This document shows positions 1-7,827 of a stretch of DNA of 42,417 nucleotides, one piece after another. Source of the DNA: Streptomyces fulvoviolaceus (GTDB lineage: Bacteria > Actinomycetota > Actinomycetes > Streptomycetales > Streptomycetaceae); assembly GCF_000718165.1 (NCBI RefSeq), contig NZ_JOEY01000065.1, positions 1-42,417 on the forward strand. The letters are read 5' to 3'. Positions within the stretch are counted from its first letter, which is position 1; each line of letters begins with the position of its first letter. A model generated the notes under the pieces. It was not told where the DNA came from, searched no databases, and saw only the letters and a list, made by a program, of their open reading frames with translations. A program made the translations under genes and the position numbers.

Positions 1-1
1 C

Positions 2-97
2 ACCAGCTCCGCAATCTCCACCTGGGTCAAGAAGAACGGCACCGCCGTCACCGACTACACCGGCCTCTACCGCCTCGACACCACCGACGCCAGCTGA
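2..97 (+). CDS. C-terminal fragment of an upstream gene, possibly a membrane glycosyltransferase
   Basis: An open frame enters from the left edge and stops at TGA 95-97. The visible tail is about 31 residues, beginning TSSAISTWVKKNG and ending RLDTTDAS. From memory, this kind of short tail (SxxIxxWVKKN... then a short hydrophilic end) resembles the extracytoplasmic C-terminus of actinobacterial ArnT-like family 39 mannosyltransferases, but the piece is too short to be sure. A strong inverted repeat follows 28 bases downstream, which supports this being a genuine gene end. The identity is a weak inference; that it is coding is likely. Confidence 0.5.
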   Translation, partial: TSSAISTWVKKNGTAVTDYTGLYRLDTTDAS

Positions 98-125
98 CAA
101 CCGCTGACAACCAACCCCCCTGACC

Positions 126-162
126 GGGCGGGGCGCCGGACTCCCCTGCCGGCGGCCCGCCC
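126..162 (+). terminator. Hairpin terminator after the upstream gene
   Basis: A GC-rich inverted repeat pairs 126-139 with 149-162 (14 positions, one mismatch) around a 9-base loop. It lies between the TGA at 95-97 and the next start. No T-run follows, as is usual for streptomycete terminators. It probably ends the upstream transcript and separates it from the ABC exporter operon. Confidence 0.55.
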
Positions 163-224
163 TTCGCGTGCCCTGAAACCACGGTGAAACCGCGCTGATG
201 CCGCCCCCACGCACGCTCTGCGGC

Positions 225-1199
225 ATGAGCTCACCACGGCAGCACGCACACCAGGCCCCGCCGGCCATCGAGGCGGTCGCCCTGCGTAAGTCGTACGGCG
301 ACAAGGTCGTCCTCGACGGGATCGACCTGCACGTGCCGCGCGGCACGATCTTCGCTCTGCTCGGCCCGAACGGGGCCGGCAAGACGACCACGGTCCAGAT
401 CCTCTCCACACTGATCGGCGCCGACAGCGGCGAGTCCCGTGTCGCCGGCCACGACCTCCGCACCGCGCCCCAGTCCGTACGCGCCGCGATCGGGGTCACG
501 GGCCAGTTCTCCGCCGTGGACAACCTGATCACCGGCGAGGAGAACATGGCCCTGATGGCGGACCTGCACCACCTGGACCGCCACGAGGGCCGACGCGCCA
601 CCGCCGAACTCCTGGAGCGCTTCGACCTCGTCGAGGCGGCGAAGAAGCCCACCTCCGCCTACTCCGGCGGTATGCGGCGGCGCCTCGACCTCGCCATGAC
701 GCTCGTCGGCTCCCCCGAGGTGATCTTCCTCGACGAGCCGACCACCGGTCTCGACCCGCGCTCCCGCCACACCATGTGGCAGATCATCCGCGATCTGGTG
801 GCCGGCGGTGTCACCGTCTTCCTCACCACGCAGTACCTGGAGGAGGCCGACCAACTCGCCGACCGCATCGCGGTGCTGAGCGGCGGCCGGATCGTCGCCG
901 AGGGCACGGCGGACGAGCTGAAGCGCCTGGTCCCCGGCGGCCATGTGCAGCTCCGCTTCCTCGACCCCGCCGAACTCGCCCGCGCGGAGGCCGTGTTGGG
1001 CCTCGGCATCCGGGACGACGAGGCGCTGACCCTCCAGGTCCCGGGTGACGGCAGCGTGCACACCCTGCGCGCGCTGCTCGACATCCTCGACGGCAACGAC
1101 GTCGCCGTGGACTCCCTCACCGTCCACACCCCCGACCTCGACGACGTCTTCTTCGCGGTCACCGGTCACCCCGACGACGAGAAGACGCAGACCCGATGA
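225..1199 (+). CDS. DrrA-family ABC exporter ATP-binding protein
   Basis: This is the nucleotide-binding subunit of an ABC-2 type exporter of the daunorubicin-resistance (DrrA) family, about 324 residues. Visible motifs are Walker A GPNGAGKTT (about residues 47-55), the ABC signature YSGGMRRRLDLA, Walker B VIFLDEPTTGLDP and an H-loop replaced by Q in FLTTQYLEEAD, as is usual in this subfamily. The C-terminal part (DDVFFAVTGH) is the typical DrrA extension. An in-frame ATG at 198 would add nine residues; neither start has a convincing ribosome binding site, and I chose 225 because it begins closer to the conserved AIEAxxLRKSYG segment. It overlaps the permease gene by four bases (ATGA) and is probably co-transcribed with the P450. 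Substrate unknown; drug or lipid-like molecules are typical for the family. Confidence 0.93.
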   Translation: MSSPRQHAHQAPPAIEAVALRKSYGDKVVLDGIDLHVPRGTIFALLGPNGAGKTTTVQILSTLIGADSGESRVAGHDLRTAPQSVRAAIGVTGQFSAVDNLITGEENMALMADLHHLDRHEGRRATAELLERFDLVEAAKKPTSAYSGGMRRRLDLAMTLVGSPEVIFLDEPTTGLDPRSRHTMWQIIRDLVAGGVTVFLTTQYLEEADQLADRIAVLSGGRIVAEGTADELKRLVPGGHVQLRFLDPAELARAEAVLGLGIRDDEALTLQVPGDGSVHTLRALLDILDGNDVAVDSLTVHTPDLDDVFFAVTGHPDDEKTQTR

Positions 1200-1984
1200 G
1201 CACCACCGCCCCGCTCGTGCGCGACTCCCGCACCATGCTGCGGCGCAATCTGCTGCACGCCCGCCGCTACCCCTCGATGACGCTCCAGGTCGCGCTCATC
1301 CCCGTCTTCCTGCTGCTCCTGTTCGTGTACGTCTTCGGCTCCGCGCTCGGCGCCGGAATCGGCCACGGCGGCGACCGCACCGCCTATCTCGCCTACGTCG
1401 TCCCCGGCATCCTGCTGATGACCGCGGGCACCGGGACCGTGCCGACGGCGGTCGCCGTGTGCACGGACATGGCCGAGGGCGTCGTCGCCCGCTTCCGCAC
1501 GATGGCGATCTCCCGGCCGTCGATCCTGGTCGGCCACGTGGTCGGCAGTGTCATCCAGACGGTGATCAACCTGGTCCTGGTGACCGCCGTCGCCCTGGCC
1601 ATCGGCTTCCGCCCCGACGCGAGCCCCGTGGAGTGGCTGGCGGCCGGCGGGCTGCTCGGTCTCTTCGTCTTCGCGCTGACCTGGCTCTCGGTCGGCCTGG
1701 GGCTGGTCAGCAGGACGCCCGAGGGCGCCAGCAACGCCCCGCTGCCGTTCTCGTTCCTGCTGCCCTTCGTCAGCAGCACCTTCGTGCCGGTCGACTCGAT
1801 GCCGTCCTGGATCCGCTGGTTCGCCGAGTACCAGCCCTTCACCACGGTCATCGAGACCCTGCGCGGACTGCTGACCGGCACAGGGATCGGTCACAACGGC
1901 TGGATGGCGGTGGCGTGGAGCGTGGGGATCGCGGCCCTCGGGTTCGTGTGGTCGCTCCGGCTGTTCGACCGCGACGCCCGCTGA
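1196..1984 (+). CDS. DrrB-family ABC-2 transporter permease
   Basis: This 262-residue integral membrane protein is the partner of the preceding ATPase. It has the ABC-2 permease pattern: a cytoplasmic N-terminus with RNLLHARRYPSM, a first membrane segment (VALIPVFLLLLFVYVFG), an amphipathic coupling region around EGVVARFRTMAISR, and five further hydrophobic segments. The family motif near PFSFLLPFVSSTFVPVDSMPSW followed by WFAEYQPFTTVIETLRGLL is clearly present. The ATG start overlaps the ATPase stop (ATGA), so the two are translationally coupled. The pair would form a homodimeric or 2+2 exporter. Nothing in the sequence fixes the substrate; the P450 27 bases downstream suggests a modified small molecule. 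Confidence 0.93.
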   Translation: MSTTAPLVRDSRTMLRRNLLHARRYPSMTLQVALIPVFLLLLFVYVFGSALGAGIGHGGDRTAYLAYVVPGILLMTAGTGTVPTAVAVCTDMAEGVVARFRTMAISRPSILVGHVVGSVIQTVINLVLVTAVALAIGFRPDASPVEWLAAGGLLGLFVFALTWLSVGLGLVSRTPEGASNAPLPFSFLLPFVSSTFVPVDSMPSWIRWFAEYQPFTTVIETLRGLLTGTGIGHNGWMAVAWSVGIAALGFVWSLRLFDRDAR

Positions 1985-2011
1985 ACACCCCACCGGAGAA
2001 AGGCAGTTGTC

Positions 2012-3232
2012 ATGACCGCCGTGCACTTCACCCCCGAGCTCGTCGAGAACCCCGTGGGCGCCTACGCCGGCCTCCGCACCCGCCCCGGTCTCGGCCACGC
2101 CGTCCTCCCCGGCCTGAACACCCCGGTACGGCTGGTCACCCGGCACGAGGACGTGAGAGCCGCGCTCACCGAACCGCGTCTCGCCCGGAACCGTACGACC
2201 ATCACGGACTCCGAAATGCCGGACCCGCAGGCCGAGTTGCCGGCCTCGGGCCTGGAGGGCATCCCCGAGGAGTACGCGCAGTACTTCTCCGGGCACCTGG
2301 CCCTCTTCGACGGTGACGAGCACACCCGCCGCCGCAACCCGCTCACCCGCGCCTTCACCGCCCGCCGAGTGGCCGCGCTGCGGCCGTTCGTGGAGAAGAC
2401 GGCCGGAGAGCTGATCTCCGACCTGGCCCGCGCAGAACAGGCCGATCTACTGGGTGAGTTCGCCTACCCGCTGAGCACGGCCGTCATCTGCGCGCTCGTC
2501 GGCGTGGACGCGGCCGACCAGGATCGGGTCTGCGGCTGGATCCGGGACTTCGTGTACGGCGACGGCAGCCGCCTCCGCGCAGGGCTCGGCGGGGTCGTGG
2601 AGTACACGAAGGATCTGGTCGCCCGGCGCCGTACCGAGCCCGCCGACGACCTGGTGTCGGCGCTGCTGGCGGACGGCGGCACGACCGACGACGAGATCGT
2701 CACCGTCTTCTTCCTGCTGATCAACACCGGCATCACCCCGCCCGCCCTGTTCCTCGCCCACGCGGTCCTCGCCCTGCTGGACCACCCGGACCAGCTGGAG
2801 CTGCTGCGCACCGAGCCGGAGCTGCTCGGCCGGGCGGTCCCCGAACTCCTGCGGTACGTCACGCTGGTGCGCGTCGGTGCCACGCTGTACGCCACCGAGG
2901 ACTTCGCGTTCGCCGGCACACGGCTGAAGAAGGGCGAGGCGGTGACGGTCGCCCTGTTCGCCGCCGACCACGACCCGGCCGCGTACGACACCCCCGAACG
3001 CCTCGACGTGACAAGGGAGTTCGGTCGCACCGACAGTCACCTGGCCTTCGGGCACGGCCCGCACTACTGCATCGGCGCGGCGCTCGGCCGACTGGTGACG
3101 GGGGTCGTCCTCGAGGAGCTTCTCGTACGGCGGCCGGCGGCGCCCGAGTTGGCCGTGGACCGTGCCGACGTACGGTTCGGACACTGGCCCGGCGGCGGCT
3201 TCCACCTGCTGAGCCTCCCCGTCACGCTGTGA
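2012..3232 (+). CDS. Cytochrome P450 with atypical I-helix
   Basis: The 406-residue product is a soluble bacterial class I cytochrome P450. The heme-binding loop FGHGPHYCIG puts the thiolate ligand at Cys353; the K-helix ExxR is present as PELLRY; the C-helix has DGDEHTRRR. The I-helix is unusual: where most P450s have AGxET or AGxDT, this one reads LLINTGITPPAL, so Asn238 and Thr239 replace Ala/Gly-Gly, Ile241 replaces the acidic residue, Thr242 is kept, and two prolines follow. The oxygen-activation relay may therefore be altered, or the enzyme may do other chemistry. A purine-rich stretch (GGAGAAAGG) precedes the ATG. The gene follows the exporter by 27 bases, probably in the same operon, and overlaps the end of the convergent regulator by 11 bases. 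No ferredoxin gene is adjacent. Confidence 0.93.
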   Translation: MTAVHFTPELVENPVGAYAGLRTRPGLGHAVLPGLNTPVRLVTRHEDVRAALTEPRLARNRTTITDSEMPDPQAELPASGLEGIPEEYAQYFSGHLALFDGDEHTRRRNPLTRAFTARRVAALRPFVEKTAGELISDLARAEQADLLGEFAYPLSTAVICALVGVDAADQDRVCGWIRDFVYGDGSRLRAGLGGVVEYTKDLVARRRTEPADDLVSALLADGGTTDDEIVTVFFLLINTGITPPALFLAHAVLALLDHPDQLELLRTEPELLGRAVPELLRYVTLVRVGATLYATEDFAFAGTRLKKGEAVTVALFAADHDPAAYDTPERLDVTREFGRTDSHLAFGHGPHYCIGAALGRLVTGVVLEELLVRRPAAPELAVDRADVRFGHWPGGGFHLLSLPVTL

Positions 3233-6200
3233 CCCGCAGCAGGCCGAGGGCCGCCTCCCTCAGCCCGCCCTGGTCCAGGGCGGCGTACGTGGACACCGCG
3301 TCCTCGTAGGCCGCCTTGTCGGCGTTCTCGGCGGCCTCGCGGGCGCGGGCCGAGGACATGGTCGGCTGGAAGTTGCGCAGGGCACGGAAGCGTTCGGCGA
3401 GGGCGGTGAGGCGGGCGCCGCGAGCGCCGTCGCCGTCGGTCAGGGCGACCGTCCCCAGGGCGAGCAGCAGCGCACCGCACACCGGGAAGTCGACGGTCAC
3501 GTGGTGCGGGCCGGTCGTCGGGCGGGTCAGCAGGGCGGCGAGGCGGCCGGGCGACGCGGCGGCGAGGGGAGCGACGAGGTCGGTGCGGCCGTGCCGGGCG
3601 TGCGCGGTCAGGGCGACCGACTGCAGCTCCAGCACCCAGCCCTCCAGGAGGAGATCGTCGCCGAAGACCGGGGTCGAGCCCTGCTCCAGTCGCTCCAGGG
3701 CGCGGCGCCACAGGCCGAGGCCCGTCTCGACGTCGCCGCGCGCGAGGGCCATCTCGGCGCGGGCGCCCAGGTCGGGGGTGAAGGCGGCGTCGGTGGCGCT
3801 GCCCTCCGGTTGGTGCCGCAGGGCCTCCTCCAGCCAGTGTTCGGCGGCGTCCAGGTCGCCGGTCTGGAGGTGGGCGAGCATCATGCCCCAGCGCACGCCG
3901 ATCGTGTCGTTCCACTCACCGAGGCTTTCCAAGGCGTTCAGCGCGGCCTGCATGTGCACCGACGCCTCGGCACCGCGCTCGGCCGACAGGCACAGTTCGG
4001 CCAGCCGGGAGGCCGGCCAGATCCGCAGCACCGGGATCCCCTGGTCGCCGAGTGCCTCGACCATCCGGCGGGCCGCGGCGAGGGCGAGGTCCGGCCGGTG
4101 TTCGTTCTCCCACACGTAGCCGGCGACGCAGTTGGCGACACCGGCGAGCAACGGCGCCTCGCTCTCGCACAGTTCGGCGAGCGCGTCGTGGTCCGCGAGC
4201 ACCTCCGGCAGCGCGCCCAGCACCGCGGCCACCGCCCGGATCATGGTGTCCGGCTCGGCGGGCGGCAGCCGTCGCAGGGTGACCAGTGTGCGCACGGCAC
4301 CCGCTCCGACGCCCAGGAACAGGTTGGCGGTCAGCAGGGCGGCGGCGGTGCGGGTCGGCTCGACGTAGCGCGGGGCGGGCCGGTAGTGGGACAGCGGCCG
4401 GGCGGTGTCCTCGGTGAGGGCGATCACGCGCAGGTAGTTGGTCTCCGTGGTCCACAGAGCGCCGAGCGTGGCGGTGACCGTGGCGACGGTGTCGAGGTCC
4501 TCGCGGGCCAGCGCGAGCCGCAGCGCCTGGACGAGGTTGTCCTGCTCGGCGCGGATCAGCTGCCAGGAGGCGAACGGGTCGGTGCCGAAGGGGGCGTCGT
4601 GGTGCGCGACGCCGAACTCCCTTGCCCAGTGCAGGAATCGGTCGGTGACCGCCTCCTCCCGGTGTGCGGCGGCGAACTCGCGGACCGTCTCCAGCATGCG
4701 GAAGCGGGCACCGTAGGGCGTGTCGGTGACCTTCAGCAGGGACTGGTCGACCAGGTCCTCCAGGATCTCCCAGGCGTCGCCGACGAGTTGCTCGGCCGCC
4801 TCCGCGGTGAACCCGGCCGGGAAGACGGACAGCGCGCCCAGGGCGGCCTGCGCGGGCTCGTCGAGGAGGTTCCAGCTCCAGTCGACGACGGCGTGCAGGG
4901 TGCGGTGGCGCTGCGGGGCGTCGCGGGGGCCGCCACGCAGCAGCGCGAACCGGTCCTCCAGACGCCGGGCGATCTCCACGACCGACATCACCCGGACCCG
5001 GGCGGCGGCGAGTTCGACGGCCAGCGGCAGCCCGTCGAGGCGGTGGCAGAGGGCGGCCACGGGGTCGGCGGGCAGGTCGATGTCCGGGCGGGCGGCGCGG
5101 GCGCGCTGCTCGAACAGCTCGACGGTGGTGGCGGGGTCCAGCTCGGGCAGCGGGTAGACGGTCTCGGAGGAGAGTCCGAGGGGTGCCCGGCTGGTGGTGA
5201 GGACCCGCAGGTCCCGGGTCCTCGACACAAGGGCGTGGACGAGGTCGGCGACGCCGCGCACCACGTGTTCGCAGTTGTCCAGGACGAGCAGCGCGGGTCC
5301 CGAGCCGAGGACACCGATGATGCCGACGACCGGGTCGGCGCCGGGGGCGTCCAGCGCGGAGGCCACCTCGGCGGCGACGTCGGCGTCCTCCCGGACACCG
5401 GCGAGCGGCACCAGGTGCACGACCCGCTGCTCGGCGTCCCGGGCGACGGCGCTCGCGAGCCGTGTCTTGCCGAGGCCGCCGGGGCCGACGACGGAGGTGA
5501 CGCGGGCGCTGTGCAGCAGCCCGGTCACGGCGGCCACGTCGGCGTCCCGGCCGAGCAGCGGGTTGGGTTCGTGCGGCACCCCGCGCCGGACGACCGGGGC
5601 CTCGCCGCGCAGCAGCTCCTGGTGGAGTTCCTGGAGGGCGGGCCCGGGGTCGGTGCCGAGTTCGTCGCGCAGTCGGCGGCGGTGGGTGTCGTAGGTGGCC
5701 AGGGCGGCGGCCGGGCCGGCGGTGGCGGCCTGGCAGCGCATCAGCTCCAGGAGCAGTTCCTCGTCGTGCGGGTGCTCGGCCACGAGTTCGGCGAGCGGGG
5801 CGCCGGCCTCGTCCCGGCGGCCGGTGCGGGCCAGGGCGAGGGCACGGGACCGTACGAGGGTGTGGTGGGCGTCGGCCCGCTCGGCACGCAGCGCTGCCAG
5901 GGGGTCGCCGAGGGCTCCCCCACCGCCGACCGCATCCCCGCTGTCCCACAGCGCGAGGCCCGCCTCGGCCTCGGCGAGCGCCCCCGCGTGGTCCTGGGCC
6001 CGCGTCTTCTCCGCGCTCGCTGCCACATGCAACAGCACGGCACCGGCGTCTACCTGGTCCTCGCGCAGGGTGAGCCGGTAGCCGACGGGCGTGCTCTCGA
6101 TGACCTCGGCACCCAGCTGCCGCCGGGCCCGCGAGACGAGGATCTGCAACGCCTTGGTGGGGTTCTCGGGCTGCTCGTCCGGCCACAGCCCGTCCACGAG

Positions 6201-6326
6201 CCACCCCGCACTGCACCCCGCCCGCAACTCCCCGGCCAGCAGCGCGAGCAGCCCGCGCAGCCGGGGCGCGGTGATCTCCTGTCCCCGGTGGGAGACGGAC
6301 GTCAGCAGCGTCAACTCGATGGTCAC
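3222..6326 (-). CDS. SARP/AfsR-like transcriptional regulator with NB-ARC ATPase domain
   Basis: The 1034-residue protein has a SARP-type winged-helix DNA-binding domain (about residues 1-90, LVDGLWPDEQPENPTKALQ and VGYRLTL), a bacterial transcriptional activation domain (about 95-240, ending LGTDPGPALQELHQELL), and an NB-ARC/STAND ATPase domain with Walker A GPGGLGKTR (281-289) and Walker B LLVLDNCEHV. The ATPase continues through RVLTTSRAPLGL and the winged helix around TLHAVVDWSW. The C-terminal ~400 residues are helical and TPR-like in feel without clear repeats. Such proteins activate antibiotic or developmental genes on sensing a ligand or phosphorylation. The GTG start has no ribosome binding site, but TAACCT lies seven bases upstream, consistent with a leaderless transcript. 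It is 21 bases after apbE and convergent with the P450, a possible target. Confidence 0.9.
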   Translation of the reverse strand: MTIELTLLTSVSHRGQEITAPRLRGLLALLAGELRAGCSAGWLVDGLWPDEQPENPTKALQILVSRARRQLGAEVIESTPVGYRLTLREDQVDAGAVLLHVAASAEKTRAQDHAGALAEAEAGLALWDSGDAVGGGGALGDPLAALRAERADAHHTLVRSRALALARTGRRDEAGAPLAELVAEHPHDEELLLELMRCQAATAGPAAALATYDTHRRRLRDELGTDPGPALQELHQELLRGEAPVVRRGVPHEPNPLLGRDADVAAVTGLLHSARVTSVVGPGGLGKTRLASAVARDAEQRVVHLVPLAGVREDADVAAEVASALDAPGADPVVGIIGVLGSGPALLVLDNCEHVVRGVADLVHALVSRTRDLRVLTTSRAPLGLSSETVYPLPELDPATTVELFEQRARAARPDIDLPADPVAALCHRLDGLPLAVELAAARVRVMSVVEIARRLEDRFALLRGGPRDAPQRHRTLHAVVDWSWNLLDEPAQAALGALSVFPAGFTAEAAEQLVGDAWEILEDLVDQSLLKVTDTPYGARFRMLETVREFAAAHREEAVTDRFLHWAREFGVAHHDAPFGTDPFASWQLIRAEQDNLVQALRLALAREDLDTVATVTATLGALWTTETNYLRVIALTEDTARPLSHYRPAPRYVEPTRTAAALLTANLFLGVGAGAVRTLVTLRRLPPAEPDTMIRAVAAVLGALPEVLADHDALAELCESEAPLLAGVANCVAGYVWENEHRPDLALAAARRMVEALGDQGIPVLRIWPASRLAELCLSAERGAEASVHMQAALNALESLGEWNDTIGVRWGMMLAHLQTGDLDAAEHWLEEALRHQPEGSATDAAFTPDLGARAEMALARGDVETGLGLWRRALERLEQGSTPVFGDDLLLEGWVLELQSVALTAHARHGRTDLVAPLAAASPGRLAALLTRPTTGPHHVTVDFPVCGALLLALGTVALTDGDGARGARLTALAERFRALRNFQPTMSSARAREAAENADKAAYEDAVSTYAALDQGGLREAALGLLRVTA

Positions 6327-6338
6327 CGCGCCAGGTTA
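6327..6338 (-). promoter_or_regulatory. Possible -10 element giving a leaderless transcript for the SARP regulator
   Basis: Read on the minus strand, TAACCT sits at positions 6338-6333, followed by six bases and the GTG start at 6326. TAnnnT at this spacing from a start codon that lacks any Shine-Dalgarno sequence fits a leaderless streptomycete promoter. The -35 region is poor. This would let the regulator be expressed independently of apbE, whose stop is only 21 bases upstream. Confidence 0.35.
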
Positions 6339-6347
6339 GTCAGCCGG

Positions 6348-7085
6348 TCAGGCCGCCGTCGGCTGTTCCTGGGCGCTCGGGAACCCCGGTGTCCGCAGCA
6401 CCCGGCGTTCCGCGTCCACCGCGAACACCTCGCAACCCGGCAGCGAGGCGGCCCAGTCGATGCCCTCCGTCCCCATGGCGAAGGCCGCCGTGGCGACCGA
6501 GTCCGCCTCGGTGAGGGTCGGGGCCACGACCGTCAGGCTGAGCAGGCCGGTCGCCGGGCGTCCGGTGCGGCCGTCGATGATGTGGTCGCCGCGCTCGTAG
6601 CGCGCGGAGGTCGCGACCGCCCCGTCGGTCAGCGCGAGCACCGCGCACAGCCGGTCGGCGTGTTCGGGGTGCCGTACGCCCACGCGCCAGGGGCCGCCGG
6701 CGGCGACCACGTCACCGCCGGCGTTGAGGACGAAGCGCCGGGCGCCGGCCGCCGTCAACAGCTCGGCCGCCCGCTGCACCGACCAGCCCTTGACCACCGC
6801 ACAGGGGTCGAGGGCGCGGCCGGGCATCCGTACGTCGAACGCGCCGCCCGTGGCGACCCGGTAGTGCTCGCACAGGTCGAGGACCTCGGCGAGGTCCTCG
6901 CTGAGGTCCGACAGCTCACCCCGGTCCAGCCGCGACACCTCGCTGTCCGGCTTGAAGGGGCTGAACCGGGTGTCGACCTCGCGCAGCCACGCGAAGACCG
7001 CGTCCGCGGCCGACTCGGGGATGCCCTCGTCGTCGACCCTGAGCGAGACCGGGAAGCCCATGACGTGTTCGACGCGGTGCAGCAT
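6348..7085 (-). CDS. apbE: FAD:protein FMN transferase (ApbE family)
   Basis: This 245-residue protein belongs to the ApbE flavin transferases, which cleave FAD and attach FMN covalently to Thr or Ser in target proteins. The family landmarks are DTRFSPFKPDSEVSRL near the N-terminus, DPCAVVKGWSVQRA (usually D.GG.AKGYA.D), LNAGGDVVAAG and HIIDGRTGRPATG, plus an acidic metal site near EADSVATAAFAMG. It lacks the signal peptide or lipobox found on many bacterial ApbE proteins and is shorter than the ~300-350-residue norm. It lies between the regulator and the FMN-binding repeat protein that contains two SGATITS acceptor motifs, its obvious substrate. The ATG has AGGA in the preceding bases. Confidence 0.92.
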   Translation of the reverse strand: MLHRVEHVMGFPVSLRVDDEGIPESAADAVFAWLREVDTRFSPFKPDSEVSRLDRGELSDLSEDLAEVLDLCEHYRVATGGAFDVRMPGRALDPCAVVKGWSVQRAAELLTAAGARRFVLNAGGDVVAAGGPWRVGVRHPEHADRLCAVLALTDGAVATSARYERGDHIIDGRTGRPATGLLSLTVVAPTLTEADSVATAAFAMGTEGIDWAASLPGCEVFAVDAERRVLRTPGFPSAQEQPTAA

Positions 7086-7094
7086 GATCGATCC

Positions 7095-7817
7095 TCAGCC
7101 CTTCGCGTCGATCGCGGCCTGGAGGGACTCCTTGTAGCCGTCGCTGGTGATGGTCGCACCGGACACCGTGTCGATGTCCGCGCTCTGCGCCTCCAGCGTC
7201 TCCGCGATCAGCTTCGGCACCGCGGCGGTCGTCTGCGGGTGGTTCGGCTGCTGGAGCATGTTCACAGCCGTGATCTTGTCGCCCGCGAAGGTCACCTGGA
7301 CCTGCACGGCGCCCTTCTCCGTGTTGACCGTCGAACCGTCGACGGTCTGGGAGGCGGACGCGGAGGACTCCGAGGCGGACGGGGAGGGCGAGGCCGACGC
7401 CGTCTTCGCGTTGTCGTCGATCGCGGCCTGCAGCGACTCCCGGTAGCCGTCGCTGGTGATCGTCGCGCCGGACACCGTGTCGATGTCCGCGCTCTGCGCC
7501 TCCAAGGTCTCGGCGATCAGCTTCGGCACCGCGGCAGTGGTCTGCGGGTGGTTCGGCTGCTGCAGCATCTTGACCGCGGTGATCTGCTCGCCCGAGAAGG
7601 TCACCTGGACCTGCACGGCGCCCTTCTCCGTGTTGACCGTCGTCCCCTTGACGACGTTGGAGCCGGAGGAGGACCCGGAGGACGAGGAGGCGGACGCGGA
7701 GGGCGTCGAGGCGGGCGCGGCGCTCTCGGTGGTCGACGTGAGGGCCGAGGGCTCGTACATCCAGACGGGGACGAGGCCGGCGATGCTCAGGACGACAACA
7801 GGTATGGCTCGTTTCAT
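7095..7817 (-). CDS. Exported protein with two FMN-binding domains (flavinylation substrate)
   Basis: The 240-residue protein starts with a hydrophobic signal or anchor segment (RAIPVVVLSIAGLVPVWMY), then a Ser/Ala/Thr-rich linker (about 27-58), FMN-binding domain 1 (about 60-137), a second Ser/Ala linker, and FMN-binding domain 2 (about 162-238). Each domain ends in the ApbE recognition motif SGATITS (116-122 and 219-225); Thr in that motif is the usual site of covalent FMN attachment. The two domains differ at only about five of roughly 74 positions, so this is a recent internal duplication. Located just after the ferric-reductase-like gene and before apbE, it probably carries electrons across or outside the membrane between the flavocytochrome and an acceptor. 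The start has a good GAGGAAGAG ribosome binding site. Confidence 0.92.
   Translation of the reverse strand: MKRAIPVVVLSIAGLVPVWMYEPSALTSTTESAAPASTPSASASSSSGSSSGSNVVKGTTVNTEKGAVQVQVTFSGEQITAVKMLQQPNHPQTTAAVPKLIAETLEAQSADIDTVSGATITSDGYRESLQAAIDDNAKTASASPSPSASESSASASQTVDGSTVNTEKGAVQVQVTFAGDKITAVNMLQQPNHPQTTAAVPKLIAETLEAQSADIDTVSGATITSDGYKESLQAAIDAKG
7104..7328 (-). repeat. Direct repeat copy 2 encoding the second FMN-binding domain
   Basis: This segment encodes residues about 164-238 of the FMN-binding protein and repeats the segment 7413-7637 almost exactly at protein level. The shared protein landmarks are VNTEKGAVQVQVTF, LQQPNHPQTTAAVPKLIAET and DIDTVSGATITSDGY. The copies are separated by a short Ser/Ala linker. 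Confidence 0.85.
7413..7637 (-). repeat. Direct repeat copy 1 encoding the first FMN-binding domain
   Basis: This segment encodes residues about 61-135. It matches 7104-7328 apart from Ser/Ala, Glu/Asp, Gln/Lys, Lys/Asn and Arg/Lys substitutions. The tandem arrangement doubles the number of covalent flavins carried. Confidence 0.85.
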
Positions 7818-7827
7818 CGTCTCTTCC

